Origin: Alistipes sp.
Lineage (GTDB): Bacteria; Bacteroidota; Bacteroidia; Bacteroidales; Rikenellaceae
Direction of reading: 5' to 3'
DNA: 10,370 bases
NCBI GenBank assembly: GCA_017628595.1
Contig: JAGBYV010000275.1
Coordinates: 1 to 10,370, forward strand
The notes beneath the pieces were generated by a model. That model searched no databases. It saw only the letters and a list, made by a program, of their open reading frames with translations, and was not told the DNA's origin. Positions 1 through 7,133 of the stretch are shown here, one piece after another (the stretch's first letter is position 1; each line of letters starts with the position of its first letter). Made by a program: the position numbers and the translations under genes.

Positions 1-104
1 ACTCAAACAGTCGTCAGCAATACTCTATTATAATTAGAAACACTATGGATAATTTACTAAATTGCGACATCACCGGTATCCAACTAACATACGTATTGGA
101 ATAA
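1..104 (+). CDS. possible 3' end of a convergent plus-strand gene (very tentative)
   Basis: One plus-strand frame is open from base 3 to a TAA at 102-104, about 33 codons, ending ...CDITGIQLTYVLE. It enters from the window edge, so its start, if any, lies outside; an internal ATG sits at 45. The stop falls 19 bases before the stem of the terminator at 124-145, which is symmetrical and could end a convergent transcript. That arrangement is the main argument for a real gene tail. Against it, the stretch is short and AT-rich (17 G/C of the first 60 bases), no motif or family is recognisable, and the other two plus frames close at 33 and 37. If it is not coding, bases 1-117 are plain intergenic DNA in which I see nothing else. 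Confidence 0.25.
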   Translation, partial: SNSRQQYSIIIRNTMDNLLNCDITGIQLTYVLE

Positions 105-117
105 GACCCATATAAAC

Positions 118-151
118 AAAAAAGCCCGAGGCGTTGACCTCGGGCTTTTTT
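118..151 (-). terminator. intrinsic terminator of the envelope operon, probably bidirectional
   Basis: An 8-bp perfect GC-rich stem (GCCCGAGG at 124-131 pairing with CCTCGGGC at 138-145) encloses a 6-base loop. It is flanked by six A on the left (118-123) and six T on the right (146-151). Read on the minus strand, the hairpin is followed by six U and lies 13 bases past the stop codon of the foldase gene, so it should end the long minus-strand transcript. The A/T tracts are symmetrical, so it can also stop a transcript coming from the left on the plus strand. Confidence 0.93.
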
Positions 152-164
152 CGTATCTTATCGA

Positions 165-2192
165 TTAAAAATACTGACCGCGCAAATCCTGGATATCACC
201 CATGTTCTGCAGAGCGATAGATGCCATCTGGAGAGCGTTGTTCTCGAGAGTTGCCTGCTGGCGAACCTTCTCAGCCTCGGCGGTCTGTGCCTCAGCCTTG
301 TTGATTGCATCTACAACGAATACAACTGCATTTGAGTAACCCTTAACAGGAGCTGAGAGCTGACCTGTTACAGTGGTGTTTGCGATAGAACCTGCTACGT
401 GGGGCTCCAAAGGCAACATTGCTACACCGTAGTCGTTCATCTTAACATTAGAGAAAGGAGTAACCTCAACACCTGCACTCTTTGCAACCTCGTCGATGTT
501 TGAGCCAGCGAGCTTAGCCTTCAAAGCCTCAAACTTCTTGTCACGCATCAAAGTCTCGCGAATAATAGCGCTAACCTCTGATACTGCCATGTGCTCGGTA
601 TCATCGATGCCTGTAAGCATTGCAATAACATATGAGTTACCAATTGTGAAGATCTCAGAGATATCCTGTACATCGGCGCCATAAGCCCAGCGTACGATCT
701 CGTGTGAGCTATCCAAACCAGCTACTGAGCGCTCACCCTGGGGCAAACGAGCTACACGAGGAGTAACGGCAGCAGCCGAAGCAGCAGCATTGAACTTATC
801 GAGTGAACCCTTGCCATCAACAGAGAAGATGCTGGCAACGTTATGTACGTCACGACGTGTTGCAGATGAAGCCTCAACGGGGATAGAGATAGAACCGATC
901 AAAACGTGCTTCTTAGCAGCATCAGTGCGAGTAACCTTGATCAACTGAGTTACGCCAGATACGGTAACCTTTACGATGTCACCCTTCTTTGCTGTTGCCA
1001 AAGGCTCGGCCAACTCGGGAGTAAGAGCAGCGAAAGGTACAACACCGATCTCACCACCCATCTGTGCTGAAGCAGCATAACCAGAGTGTGCACGAGCAGC
1101 CTCAGCGAAATCTGCGCCAGCCTGAAGAGCATTGTAGAGGCTATCGGCCAACTCAGTCTGTGTAGCGTCCAATACGATGTGGCTCAAGCCGAGTGAATCG
1201 GGAGCCATCTTGGTGTCAATAGCGCGAGACATTACCCACTCGTTAGACTTCAAAACGGGACCATACTGCTCGCCGTTAAGCATTACCTGCTCCTCCTCAG
1301 AGAGCTGTGCAGCCGATACGTATGCTGTTGCAACTGCACCCATGTTCTTGCGAACAAATGCGCGGATATCCTCAGCAGCAGCAAACTCCTCGCCCATGCT
1401 CTTTGCCTTCTTCTCAATCTCAAGCATGTCGTCAGATGTAGGCTCGATATCGAACACTACGTAAGAGATAGCACGATAGGGAAGCTTGGTGTAGAGGTGC
1501 TTGTGAGCATTGTAGTAGTTATTGATCTCTGCATCTGAAATCTCTACAGAGGCATTGTCAACGTTGGTGTAGGGCAATACAACCATACGGCCATCGCGGC
1601 TCTCGTTAGCAGCGGTAACACCCTGTGCAACCTCCAACTTGTTCACATAAGAACCAGCCTTTACAAGACCCATATACTTTGACATCAAACGCTCAGCCAC
1701 AGCCTGCTCGTTCATGTATGTCCACATGCTCTGATACTCGGGCATAGAAGCAACCTGAGCCAGGAATGAGGTAACGGCCTGAACATCGTATGCGCCAGTA
1801 GTGGGATCAGCAAATGCAGAATAGTAAGCCTGTGAAAGGTGCTCACCGCTGATCATGGTCATACGCTCCTTCTCAGTTACGCCCAGACCCATCTGCTGAA
1901 GGCTGGGAGTAAAGAGGTGCTTGGTGATAAGTGAACGCCATGTAGCAGTAGCCAAAGCATCAGCCTCAGCGTCTGTAGACTCAGCTGCGCCAGTGAAACC
2001 CTTAACGGTCTCGTACTCATTCAGATACTCTGTGTAGCTAATCTTATCGCCATTGATTTCGCCCACTTTGGGGTCGTTACTGCCGAAACCCATCTCGGGG
2101 CCCAGCGAAATGATAAATGCCAAAAGCGCAAGAATGATAACAACCGAAAGGATGATACCATACTTCGTTCTTAATGTGTTTAGACTTGCCAT
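165..2192 (-). CDS. ppiD: PpiD/SurA-type membrane-anchored peptidylprolyl isomerase (periplasmic foldase)
   Basis: 675 residues. A short cytoplasmic N-terminus is followed by one hydrophobic anchor (about residues 12-30), so the bulk is periplasmic. The segment GEINGDKISYTEY (44-56) opens the SurA_N-like chaperone region, about 40-230. A parvulin PPIase domain follows at about 332-425. It shows the family pattern LSHIVLD (336-342), ALQAGADFAEAA (355-366), and GGEIGVVPFAALTPEL (379-394). The rest is a long C-terminal chaperone-like region with a polar helical tail (633-675). Family knowledge: PpiD-type proteins assist folding of proteins leaving the Sec translocon and of outer-membrane proteins; isomerase activity of a given parvulin domain varies and is not proved here. 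The ATG start is supported by the anchor right behind it and by an A-rich leader. The gene is last in the string, 92 bp after the CNNM gene, has a promoter candidate of its own, and ends 13 bases before the terminator. It uses mostly AAG, GAG, CGT and GCT, suggesting strong expression. The ppiD symbol rests on architecture; databases may call it a SurA N-terminal domain protein. Confidence 0.9.
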   Translation of the reverse strand: MASLNTLRTKYGIILSVVIILALLAFIISLGPEMGFGSNDPKVGEINGDKISYTEYLNEYETVKGFTGAAESTDAEADALATATWRSLITKHLFTPSLQQMGLGVTEKERMTMISGEHLSQAYYSAFADPTTGAYDVQAVTSFLAQVASMPEYQSMWTYMNEQAVAERLMSKYMGLVKAGSYVNKLEVAQGVTAANESRDGRMVVLPYTNVDNASVEISDAEINNYYNAHKHLYTKLPYRAISYVVFDIEPTSDDMLEIEKKAKSMGEEFAAAEDIRAFVRKNMGAVATAYVSAAQLSEEEQVMLNGEQYGPVLKSNEWVMSRAIDTKMAPDSLGLSHIVLDATQTELADSLYNALQAGADFAEAARAHSGYAASAQMGGEIGVVPFAALTPELAEPLATAKKGDIVKVTVSGVTQLIKVTRTDAAKKHVLIGSISIPVEASSATRRDVHNVASIFSVDGKGSLDKFNAAASAAAVTPRVARLPQGERSVAGLDSSHEIVRWAYGADVQDISEIFTIGNSYVIAMLTGIDDTEHMAVSEVSAIIRETLMRDKKFEALKAKLAGSNIDEVAKSAGVEVTPFSNVKMNDYGVAMLPLEPHVAGSIANTTVTGQLSAPVKGYSNAVVFVVDAINKAEAQTAEAEKVRQQATLENNALQMASIALQNMGDIQDLRGQYF

Positions 2193-2234
2193 AAAATTTT
2201 ATTGTTTTATTTTATTAATCCAAAATTGAACCAT

Positions 2235-2266
2235 CAAAGATAGTAAAATTATTCTTAATGACCATA
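2235..2266 (-). promoter_or_regulatory. candidate Bacteroidota-type promoter for the foldase gene
   Basis: On the minus strand TATCTTTG (2242 down to 2235) matches the Bacteroidota -7 consensus TAnnTTTG exactly. Twenty bases upstream is TATG (2266 down to 2263), three of four matches to the -33 TTTG. Transcription would begin near 2230, giving a leader of roughly 38 bases that is almost all A and T, as is usual ahead of Bacteroidota starts. A short inverted repeat ATGAC/GTCAT (2277-2273 and 2262-2258) overlaps the -33 side; it could be an operator half-site pair or chance. The element lies in the 92-bp gap after the CNNM gene, consistent with extra transcription of the foldase. Confidence 0.42.
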
Positions 2267-2284
2267 TTATTAGTCATATTTTTC

Positions 2285-3559
2285 TTATCGCTTTTTCACG
2301 CGGGCCAATTCCACTCTTGTGCGCGTCGTGCGAAGAACTTTAATTTCCAGTCCGCCAGCCTCGATGATAGTACCCGACGAGGGGATGCCGTCATAGGTTG
2401 CAATGATATATCCGGCCAGCGTATCGTACTCGTCACTCTCCTCAATATCAAGATTATAGCGCTCGTTAAGATACTCTACCTCCAGACGACACGAAAGCAC
2501 ATACTCGTTCTCGCCCACGCGTTTCTCAATGCCCTCGGGCACATCGTGCTCATCCTCGATATCACCGAAGATCTGTTCCAGCACATCCTCCATAGATATG
2601 ATACCGGCCGTACCTCCGAACTCATCGAGCACCACGGCTACGCTCGCCTTACGCTTGATGAAATGCTGCAACAACAGCTGCAAAGGCATCGTCTCGGCAA
2701 CATAATCGACTTGCATGAGCACATCCTCGACACACGTAGGGTTATTGAACAGGCTCTTTGAGTTGACATAACCTACAATGGTATCGATCGTATCGCGCCA
2801 AACAAATATGCGCGAATATTTTGACTCAACAAAACGCCTGGTAAGTTCCTCAATAGAGACATTTATATCTACGGCCTCAACATCCACGCGCGACACCATA
2901 CAATCACGCACGCGCAGGTCGGCAAAGTCCAGAGCGTTCTGGAAAAGTTTTATCTCATCCTCATCCTCCTGCTGTAACTCGACACTCTCGCCATCAACCA
3001 AATTCACCAAATCCTCGCGATTAAAAGTGTAGTCAGACTCGCTGCTACTATGCTTACGACCAAACAATCGCAAGATGCCATACGACATTGCAGTGGTAAG
3101 GATGGCCAGCGGATAAAGGAACAGGTAGAAGCAATACAATACGGGAGAGAAGATCTTGTAATAAAAGTTGGGATTATTCTTAATAATCGACTTGGGGATA
3201 AACTCTCCGCAGAACAGGATGATGATAGTGGAGACGATAGTCTCAAAGAGTACTGCCCCGCTACTGGTCATACTCTCCCATCCTGCTAACGATGCCAAAA
3301 AACGTAGCACGATAGACATGTAGAGAGAATAGATAACAAGGCATATATTGTTTCCCACCAGAATGGTGGTGATGTATTGTCCTGATTGGCGCTCAAATAG
3401 TTGAGCGATAAAGTCAAACATCGGACTCTGCTTGCGGTCGATCTCCTCGCGCAGACGGTTTTTGCTCAAGAAAGCAATCTCCATACCCGAGAAGAATGCC
3501 GACAATATCAGCATCACGCAAATAATGATTAACGAGTGGATGAGATCCGCAGATTCCAT
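2285..3559 (-). CDS. CNNM/DUF21-CBS-CorC 'hemolysin'-family membrane protein (GldE-like architecture)
   Basis: 424 residues. The N-terminal DUF21/CNNM membrane domain (about 1-170) has hydrophobic segments near 8-30, 62-90, 100-120 and 130-165. It carries the family signatures SGMEIAF (24-30), LVGNN (67-71) and GEFIPKS (118-124). A cytoplasmic CBS pair spans about 215-335, starting at VRDCMVSR and ending in the hallmark DEFGGTAGIISMED (312-325). The CorC_HlyC transporter-associated domain follows at about 345-420. Family knowledge: such proteins are linked to Mg2+/Co2+ homeostasis in other bacteria, and the Bacteroidota paralogue GldE is linked to gliding lipoproteins. The old name 'hemolysin' does not imply toxicity. 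I infer an inner-membrane ion-transport or regulatory role and cannot tell GldE from other paralogues by eye. The start is 8 bp after the lptC stop, so the two are surely co-transcribed. No truncation or missing signature was seen. Confidence 0.92.
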   Translation of the reverse strand: MESADLIHSLIIICVMLILSAFFSGMEIAFLSKNRLREEIDRKQSPMFDFIAQLFERQSGQYITTILVGNNICLVIYSLYMSIVLRFLASLAGWESMTSSGAVLFETIVSTIIILFCGEFIPKSIIKNNPNFYYKIFSPVLYCFYLFLYPLAILTTAMSYGILRLFGRKHSSSESDYTFNREDLVNLVDGESVELQQEDEDEIKLFQNALDFADLRVRDCMVSRVDVEAVDINVSIEELTRRFVESKYSRIFVWRDTIDTIVGYVNSKSLFNNPTCVEDVLMQVDYVAETMPLQLLLQHFIKRKASVAVVLDEFGGTAGIISMEDVLEQIFGDIEDEHDVPEGIEKRVGENEYVLSCRLEVEYLNERYNLDIEESDEYDTLAGYIIATYDGIPSSGTIIEAGGLEIKVLRTTRTRVELARVKKR

Positions 3560-3567
3560 GTTCTTAT

Positions 3568-4338
3568 CTATTGTTTTTCGGTTATTCTAAGCGGCTTAAT
3601 TTCTGTAACAGTCGCCGGCTTGCTGCGCTCCTCCAAAGGCTTGGCAGCAGGGATCTTAAGCGCTGATGCAGACTTTGTTTTAGTCGCTGGCTTGGGCAAT
3701 GAGGCCGGTGCGGCAGCAGTAGTTGTGGCAGTTTTATCCGATGAGAGTGAATCGGATGAATCCTTTTCCAGAAACTCATCATCGATATAGGTCACACCCT
3801 TCAACTTACGGTATGTCCACTCCTTCATCTGCTCATCACTTTCGAAGCCCTCGCAATGGTGCACTTCGTCACCATCGACGATCTTCGAATCGACATTGGA
3901 ATAGACCTTATGTGTGGCCTGATTCCAGAAAAGTTGCGAGGTGAAGAGTTGGCGGCCATCAGAGTTTGTTGCCACAACATCACCCTTGGCCTCCCACAAC
4001 TTACGATCCTCATAAAAAATGGCATAGTTTGCCGTCAATGTGGCTGACTCGGCTCCAGTATCCTCGTCAAAGATGGTAATTTTCACTCCTTTGCGGAACT
4101 CACGATAGGGATCGTGCGCCGTGCCATAACCCTCAATAAGAGGGGTCTCAAAATGGTACGATTTGCGACCGTTCTCCGACATGGTGATCGACATATTTTC
4201 ACTATACTCGGTCATCACCTTTTCGGTCGCTACTGGCTGTACCACGGCCGGTTGCTTATTACATGAGAATAGCAAGATAGCACTCCCCAGGAAAGGGAGT
4301 GCTACCGCTAAATATCGTCTAAGCATGCGAATAATCAT
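3568..4338 (-). CDS. lptC: LPS export periplasmic lipoprotein LptC with a long low-complexity C-terminal tail
   Basis: 256 residues. The N-terminus has positive charges, a hydrophobic stretch (about 9-24) and a lipobox-like LLFSC with Cys26, so it is probably a lipoprotein. The LptC/OstA-type fold covers about 42-186. It has the repeated beta pattern seen in LptA/LptC, e.g. ATLTANYAIFYEDRKLWEAK (99-118) and GDVVATNSDGRQLFTSQLFW (119-138). Family knowledge: LptC bridges the LptB2FG ABC transporter and LptA and passes LPS or lipooligosaccharide across the periplasm. Residues 191-256 form a tail rich in Ser, Thr, Ala, Pro and Lys, with KPAT occurring twice (216-219, 240-243); this is probably disordered. 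Proteobacterial LptC is about 190 residues and anchored by a transmembrane helix, so the lipobox and the tail both differ from that model. The start gives an intact export signal and is 9 bp behind the TPR gene; a second Met at position 5 is also possible. The stop is TAG, 8 bp ahead of the CNNM gene. Confidence 0.88.
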   Translation of the reverse strand: MIIRMLRRYLAVALPFLGSAILLFSCNKQPAVVQPVATEKVMTEYSENMSITMSENGRKSYHFETPLIEGYGTAHDPYREFRKGVKITIFDEDTGAESATLTANYAIFYEDRKLWEAKGDVVATNSDGRQLFTSQLFWNQATHKVYSNVDSKIVDGDEVHHCEGFESDEQMKEWTYRKLKGVTYIDDEFLEKDSSDSLSSDKTATTTAAAPASLPKPATKTKSASALKIPAAKPLEERSKPATVTEIKPLRITEKQ

Positions 4339-4347
4339 CGCAACATA

Positions 4348-5688
4348 TTATCTGTAACGTACAGTTGTGCTTACACCGCTTGCAAAGCCCTTGGTTACGG
4401 TGTAACGTGCACCAGCAGATACCTCGTTGAAGAAGCACTCCTCCTTTGTGGGGAATGAACCACGGTATGCAGATGCCATCTTCTTAGCAGCCTCCTGAAT
4501 TGCGGGCTCAGAGCCGAGCAACTCGATAGCCTGGTTCATGGTGTCGTAAGCAGCCCAGTAACCTGCCTGTGCAGAGAAATCACCACTTGCTGTAGCAGCA
4601 TAGCACTGTGCCATGATGTAGGGAGCATAGCCGTTTGTAGGCTCAAGAGTCTTGATCTCCTTTGCAGCGTTCATAGCGTTTGAGTGATCACCAGTCTGGA
4701 TGCTGATAAGACCGATACGAGTGTAAAGCTTTGCACGCTCAGCGTTGTCAGTCTCAGCTGCCAATGCCTCGTTCAAATACTTCATAGCCTTATCGAACTC
4801 GCTACGACCCTGGAAACCCTGAGCAAGGAACAATGCAGTCTCAGAAGAGGGCTTCAATGAGTAGAACTTCTCAGCAGTGTTGAAGAAGAAGTCGCTGTTG
4901 CACTGTGCACGTGACATGAGCGATACAGCCTGACCGAGCAAAGCAACATCCTCGGGCTTCTCAGCCAACTTCTTTGAGAAGAGAGACTCAAGGTTCTCGC
5001 AGCTAGCAGCACCTGAAGCACCGAAAGCAGTGTCGAACTGGTTCTTCAACTCAGCAGCCTCGCCCTCAGCACCCTCGAACAAGGGTGAGAAACGATCGTA
5101 CTCAGAGATAACGATTGTAGCGTCAACAAGGTTGTTCTTGTAGTCCTCGCAGAGGTTAGAGAAGTAGATAGCTACCAACTCCTGGTTAGCCTTACCGGTC
5201 TTCGCCTCAGTAGCGGCGATAGCCTCAGTGAAGATCTTGCGAACACCCTCACGATCCTCGGGCTTATAGGTGAGGTACTCACGAGCCTTACGGTCGAGGA
5301 TGTAAGCCTTACCATAACGAGAGTGGTCAGCGAAAGCCTGCAAACGAACATCGTAAACATAAAGCAATGAGTCGATGTAAACGTTACGCTGCTCATCGGT
5401 CTTAGCGGTGTTGATCAAAGTCTTGTAGAGCTTGATACCGTTGGTGTAGATACCCTGAGCACCCTTGGGAGCCTGATCAAGCAACTGCTTCAAGTAACCT
5501 GCTGCAGCCTTGTAGTCCTTGTTGTCAACTGACTCCTTGAGGAACTGGTTTGCAAGCATGTTGCTCTTACGCTGCTCTGCATTCTCGCCCCATACGGCAT
5601 AACGAGCGTCATCGTAATTTACCTGTGCCATTGCCGAGAAGCTCATCGCAGCAAAAGCAACGGCCAAAATCATCTTTAAACTTTTCAT
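4348..5688 (-). CDS. exported tetratricopeptide-repeat protein of unknown function
   Basis: 446 residues. A clear Sec signal peptide (MKSLKMILAV...) ends in AMAQ, with cleavage expected after Ala21, so the protein is periplasmic or surface-associated without a lipid anchor. The body is mostly helical. The best TPR-like units are about 281-312 (SSETALFLAQGF through YLNEALAAE) and 316-350 (AERAKLYTRIGLIS through IKTLEP); weaker helical pairs cover 45-230. The mature chain has five cysteines (180, 230, 263, 362, 418), so disulfides are possible. The last 25 residues (GARYTVTKGFASGVSTTVRY region) are Gly/Thr/Val-rich and look like beta strands, unlike the TPR body. TPR domains bind other proteins, and the adjoining barrel and LptC genes point to an envelope scaffold; this is inference. 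Almost every Lys, Glu, Gln and Arg codon I read in the first half is AAG, GAG, CAG and CGT, a sign of high expression. A 71-bp AT-rich gap precedes it, in which I found no convincing promoter. Confidence 0.87.
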   Translation of the reverse strand: MKSLKMILAVAFAAMSFSAMAQVNYDDARYAVWGENAEQRKSNMLANQFLKESVDNKDYKAAAGYLKQLLDQAPKGAQGIYTNGIKLYKTLINTAKTDEQRNVYIDSLLYVYDVRLQAFADHSRYGKAYILDRKAREYLTYKPEDREGVRKIFTEAIAATEAKTGKANQELVAIYFSNLCEDYKNNLVDATIVISEYDRFSPLFEGAEGEAAELKNQFDTAFGASGAASCENLESLFSKKLAEKPEDVALLGQAVSLMSRAQCNSDFFFNTAEKFYSLKPSSETALFLAQGFQGRSEFDKAMKYLNEALAAETDNAERAKLYTRIGLISIQTGDHSNAMNAAKEIKTLEPTNGYAPYIMAQCYAATASGDFSAQAGYWAAYDTMNQAIELLGSEPAIQEAAKKMASAYRGSFPTKEECFFNEVSAGARYTVTKGFASGVSTTVRYR

Positions 5689-5759
5689 GTAATTAAGAGG
5701 TTTATTAGTTTAGTTAAAAATTTTTATGCTTATTTCTCTCTCGTTTCTCACATCGGTCA

Positions 5760-7133
5760 TTAATCGAACTTATGGCGAACAAACCAACGATCCTCACCAA
5801 ACATATTAAGACCAATCGACATCTTATAATATGTCTGCTTAATCATGCCAACCATCTCGCTACCGATCATCACCGTCGGGCTATCGGGTCGACGCATGCC
5901 AAACTCAAATCCTAAATCCACCGATGAACGGCCAAACAATCGAATCGGCAAACCGATACCCGCCGTAACGGCATATTGCTTAACTCGGCTACCGCCGAAA
6001 GTCTGGTAATAATCTCCATATCGAGCACCAATGCGGTAAGCCATACGGTTCATATAATGCGCTACGTCCGAATAACGGGGCACGATCTCAAAACCTGCCT
6101 TGATCGTATGTGTATCAGTGTAGGCTACATTTATACCCGGACCACCACTCTCGGCAAAGTCGGTATTCTGTGTACCCCAGTTCTGATATACATAGTCGGC
6201 ACCAAAGCGAACCTTCAATGTCTGGTAGAAGAATCCGGCTGCTACCTGATGAGGCAATCGCAGAGGCAGTGCATTATCCTCCTCCTGGCGTACTACTGAG
6301 TTAAGAACGTTGTCCACATACACATGCTTGAACATCTTAGGCTTCATCGGGCCTCCCAGGTCATAAGTGGCCGCCAGTGTAAGGATGCGGTCGTCGCGAT
6401 AAATCGGATTCCACATAATACCAGCCTGCAGCTTAAAGCGTGAGACGTCATATGTATCAACACCCAGCGTTGATGAGAACGAGCCGTTACCGGTGATGTT
6501 CTTAACCTGTGTCTCGTAGCTACGCTCGATATTACCCCAGTAATAGATTGCAGATACACCTACTGCAACACTGTTGAAGGGTTTCCAGCCCACACCGAAC
6601 TTCACCTCCGTAATATCGCCATCGCCCATATACTCGTAGCTTACGCGACCCACATTACCTGCAATATCCTGTGACAGGTCGTCACCGTACATCGTATAGC
6701 CCACATTACTGTAAGGCGTCAGGCTGAAACCAAAACCCAGATTCTTCGCCAAGGGCATCTGAAATGCTATGTCGTGAATATTGACAGAGTTATATGCTGT
6801 TTCAATGCTACTATCAGCGCCATACTTGGTCTGGCTGTTGCGGTAATGACCGCCCTCCATTCCAAAGTTGAAGAGGAAACTCTTCTGGGGAGTCAGTGCA
6901 AATGCTGCGGGGTTCAACACATTGACCATATTGTTGGTCCACATTGCTATACCCATACCACCCATCGAACGCTGAATCACATTTCCCTTGGTGGTCAACT
7001 CTCCCATGCCGTACATCGAGTAGGGCGAATATGTATTTACGCTACTCACTAATGTCTGCGCCTTGGCGCCCATTGGCAGGAGCAATAATATGGCTATAAT
7101 AGTTTTAAAAACTTTCGTCTTCAATGCTTGCAT
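5760..7133 (-). CDS. FadL/OMPP1-like outer-membrane beta-barrel protein, substrate unknown
   Basis: 457 residues. A signal peptide has a positive start, hydrophobic core IIAILLLLP (12-20) and AKA|Q cleavage after residue 25. The mature protein is rich in aromatic and glycine residues in alternating amphipathic strands throughout, typical of a beta barrel. FadL/OMPP1-like marks are SMYGMGELTTKGN (39-51) then RSMGGMGIA (55-63), NPAAFA (74-79), LGFGFSLTPYSNVGY (132-146) and LPHQVAAGFFY (293-303). The chain ends WFVRHKFD. Family knowledge: FadL-type barrels import hydrophobic compounds such as fatty acids or aromatics; no substrate can be read from this sequence. The chosen ATG lies inside coaX, overlapping it by 29 bp. 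It is needed because the next Met (21) falls after the signal core. The TAA stop is followed directly by an in-frame TGA (5757-5759), a tandem stop. Co-transcription with coaX is likely, and an extra promoter candidate lies in the coaX 3' end. Confidence 0.85.
   Translation of the reverse strand: MQALKTKVFKTIIAILLLLPMGAKAQTLVSSVNTYSPYSMYGMGELTTKGNVIQRSMGGMGIAMWTNNMVNVLNPAAFALTPQKSFLFNFGMEGGHYRNSQTKYGADSSIETAYNSVNIHDIAFQMPLAKNLGFGFSLTPYSNVGYTMYGDDLSQDIAGNVGRVSYEYMGDGDITEVKFGVGWKPFNSVAVGVSAIYYWGNIERSYETQVKNITGNGSFSSTLGVDTYDVSRFKLQAGIMWNPIYRDDRILTLAATYDLGGPMKPKMFKHVYVDNVLNSVVRQEEDNALPLRLPHQVAAGFFYQTLKVRFGADYVYQNWGTQNTDFAESGGPGINVAYTDTHTIKAGFEIVPRYSDVAHYMNRMAYRIGARYGDYYQTFGGSRVKQYAVTAGIGLPIRLFGRSSVDLGFEFGMRRPDSPTVMIGSEMVGMIKQTYYKMSIGLNMFGEDRWFVRHKFD

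Noticed and set aside
2258..2277. Inverted repeat ATGAC...GTCAT as a terminator after the CNNM gene
   Set aside because: The stem is only five pairs with a ten-base loop and no following T tract, so it is too weak for termination; kept only as a possible operator.
2258..2761. Plus-strand open frame of 167 codons opposite the CNNM gene
   Set aside because: It is antisense to the conserved CBS/CorC region and shows no family features; its hydrophobic start is AT-rich intergenic sequence read by chance.
3536..3790. Plus-strand frame of 84 codons with a hydrophobic, Ala/Val-rich product opposite the LptC tail
   Set aside because: It mirrors the low-complexity lptC tail; composition explains the look and there is no start context or homology to support it.
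5689..5759. Promoter for the TPR gene in the 71-bp gap
   Set aside because: The gap is AT-rich with an AAAAATTTTT palindrome, but no TAnnTTTG or TTTG pair within one mismatch could be placed.
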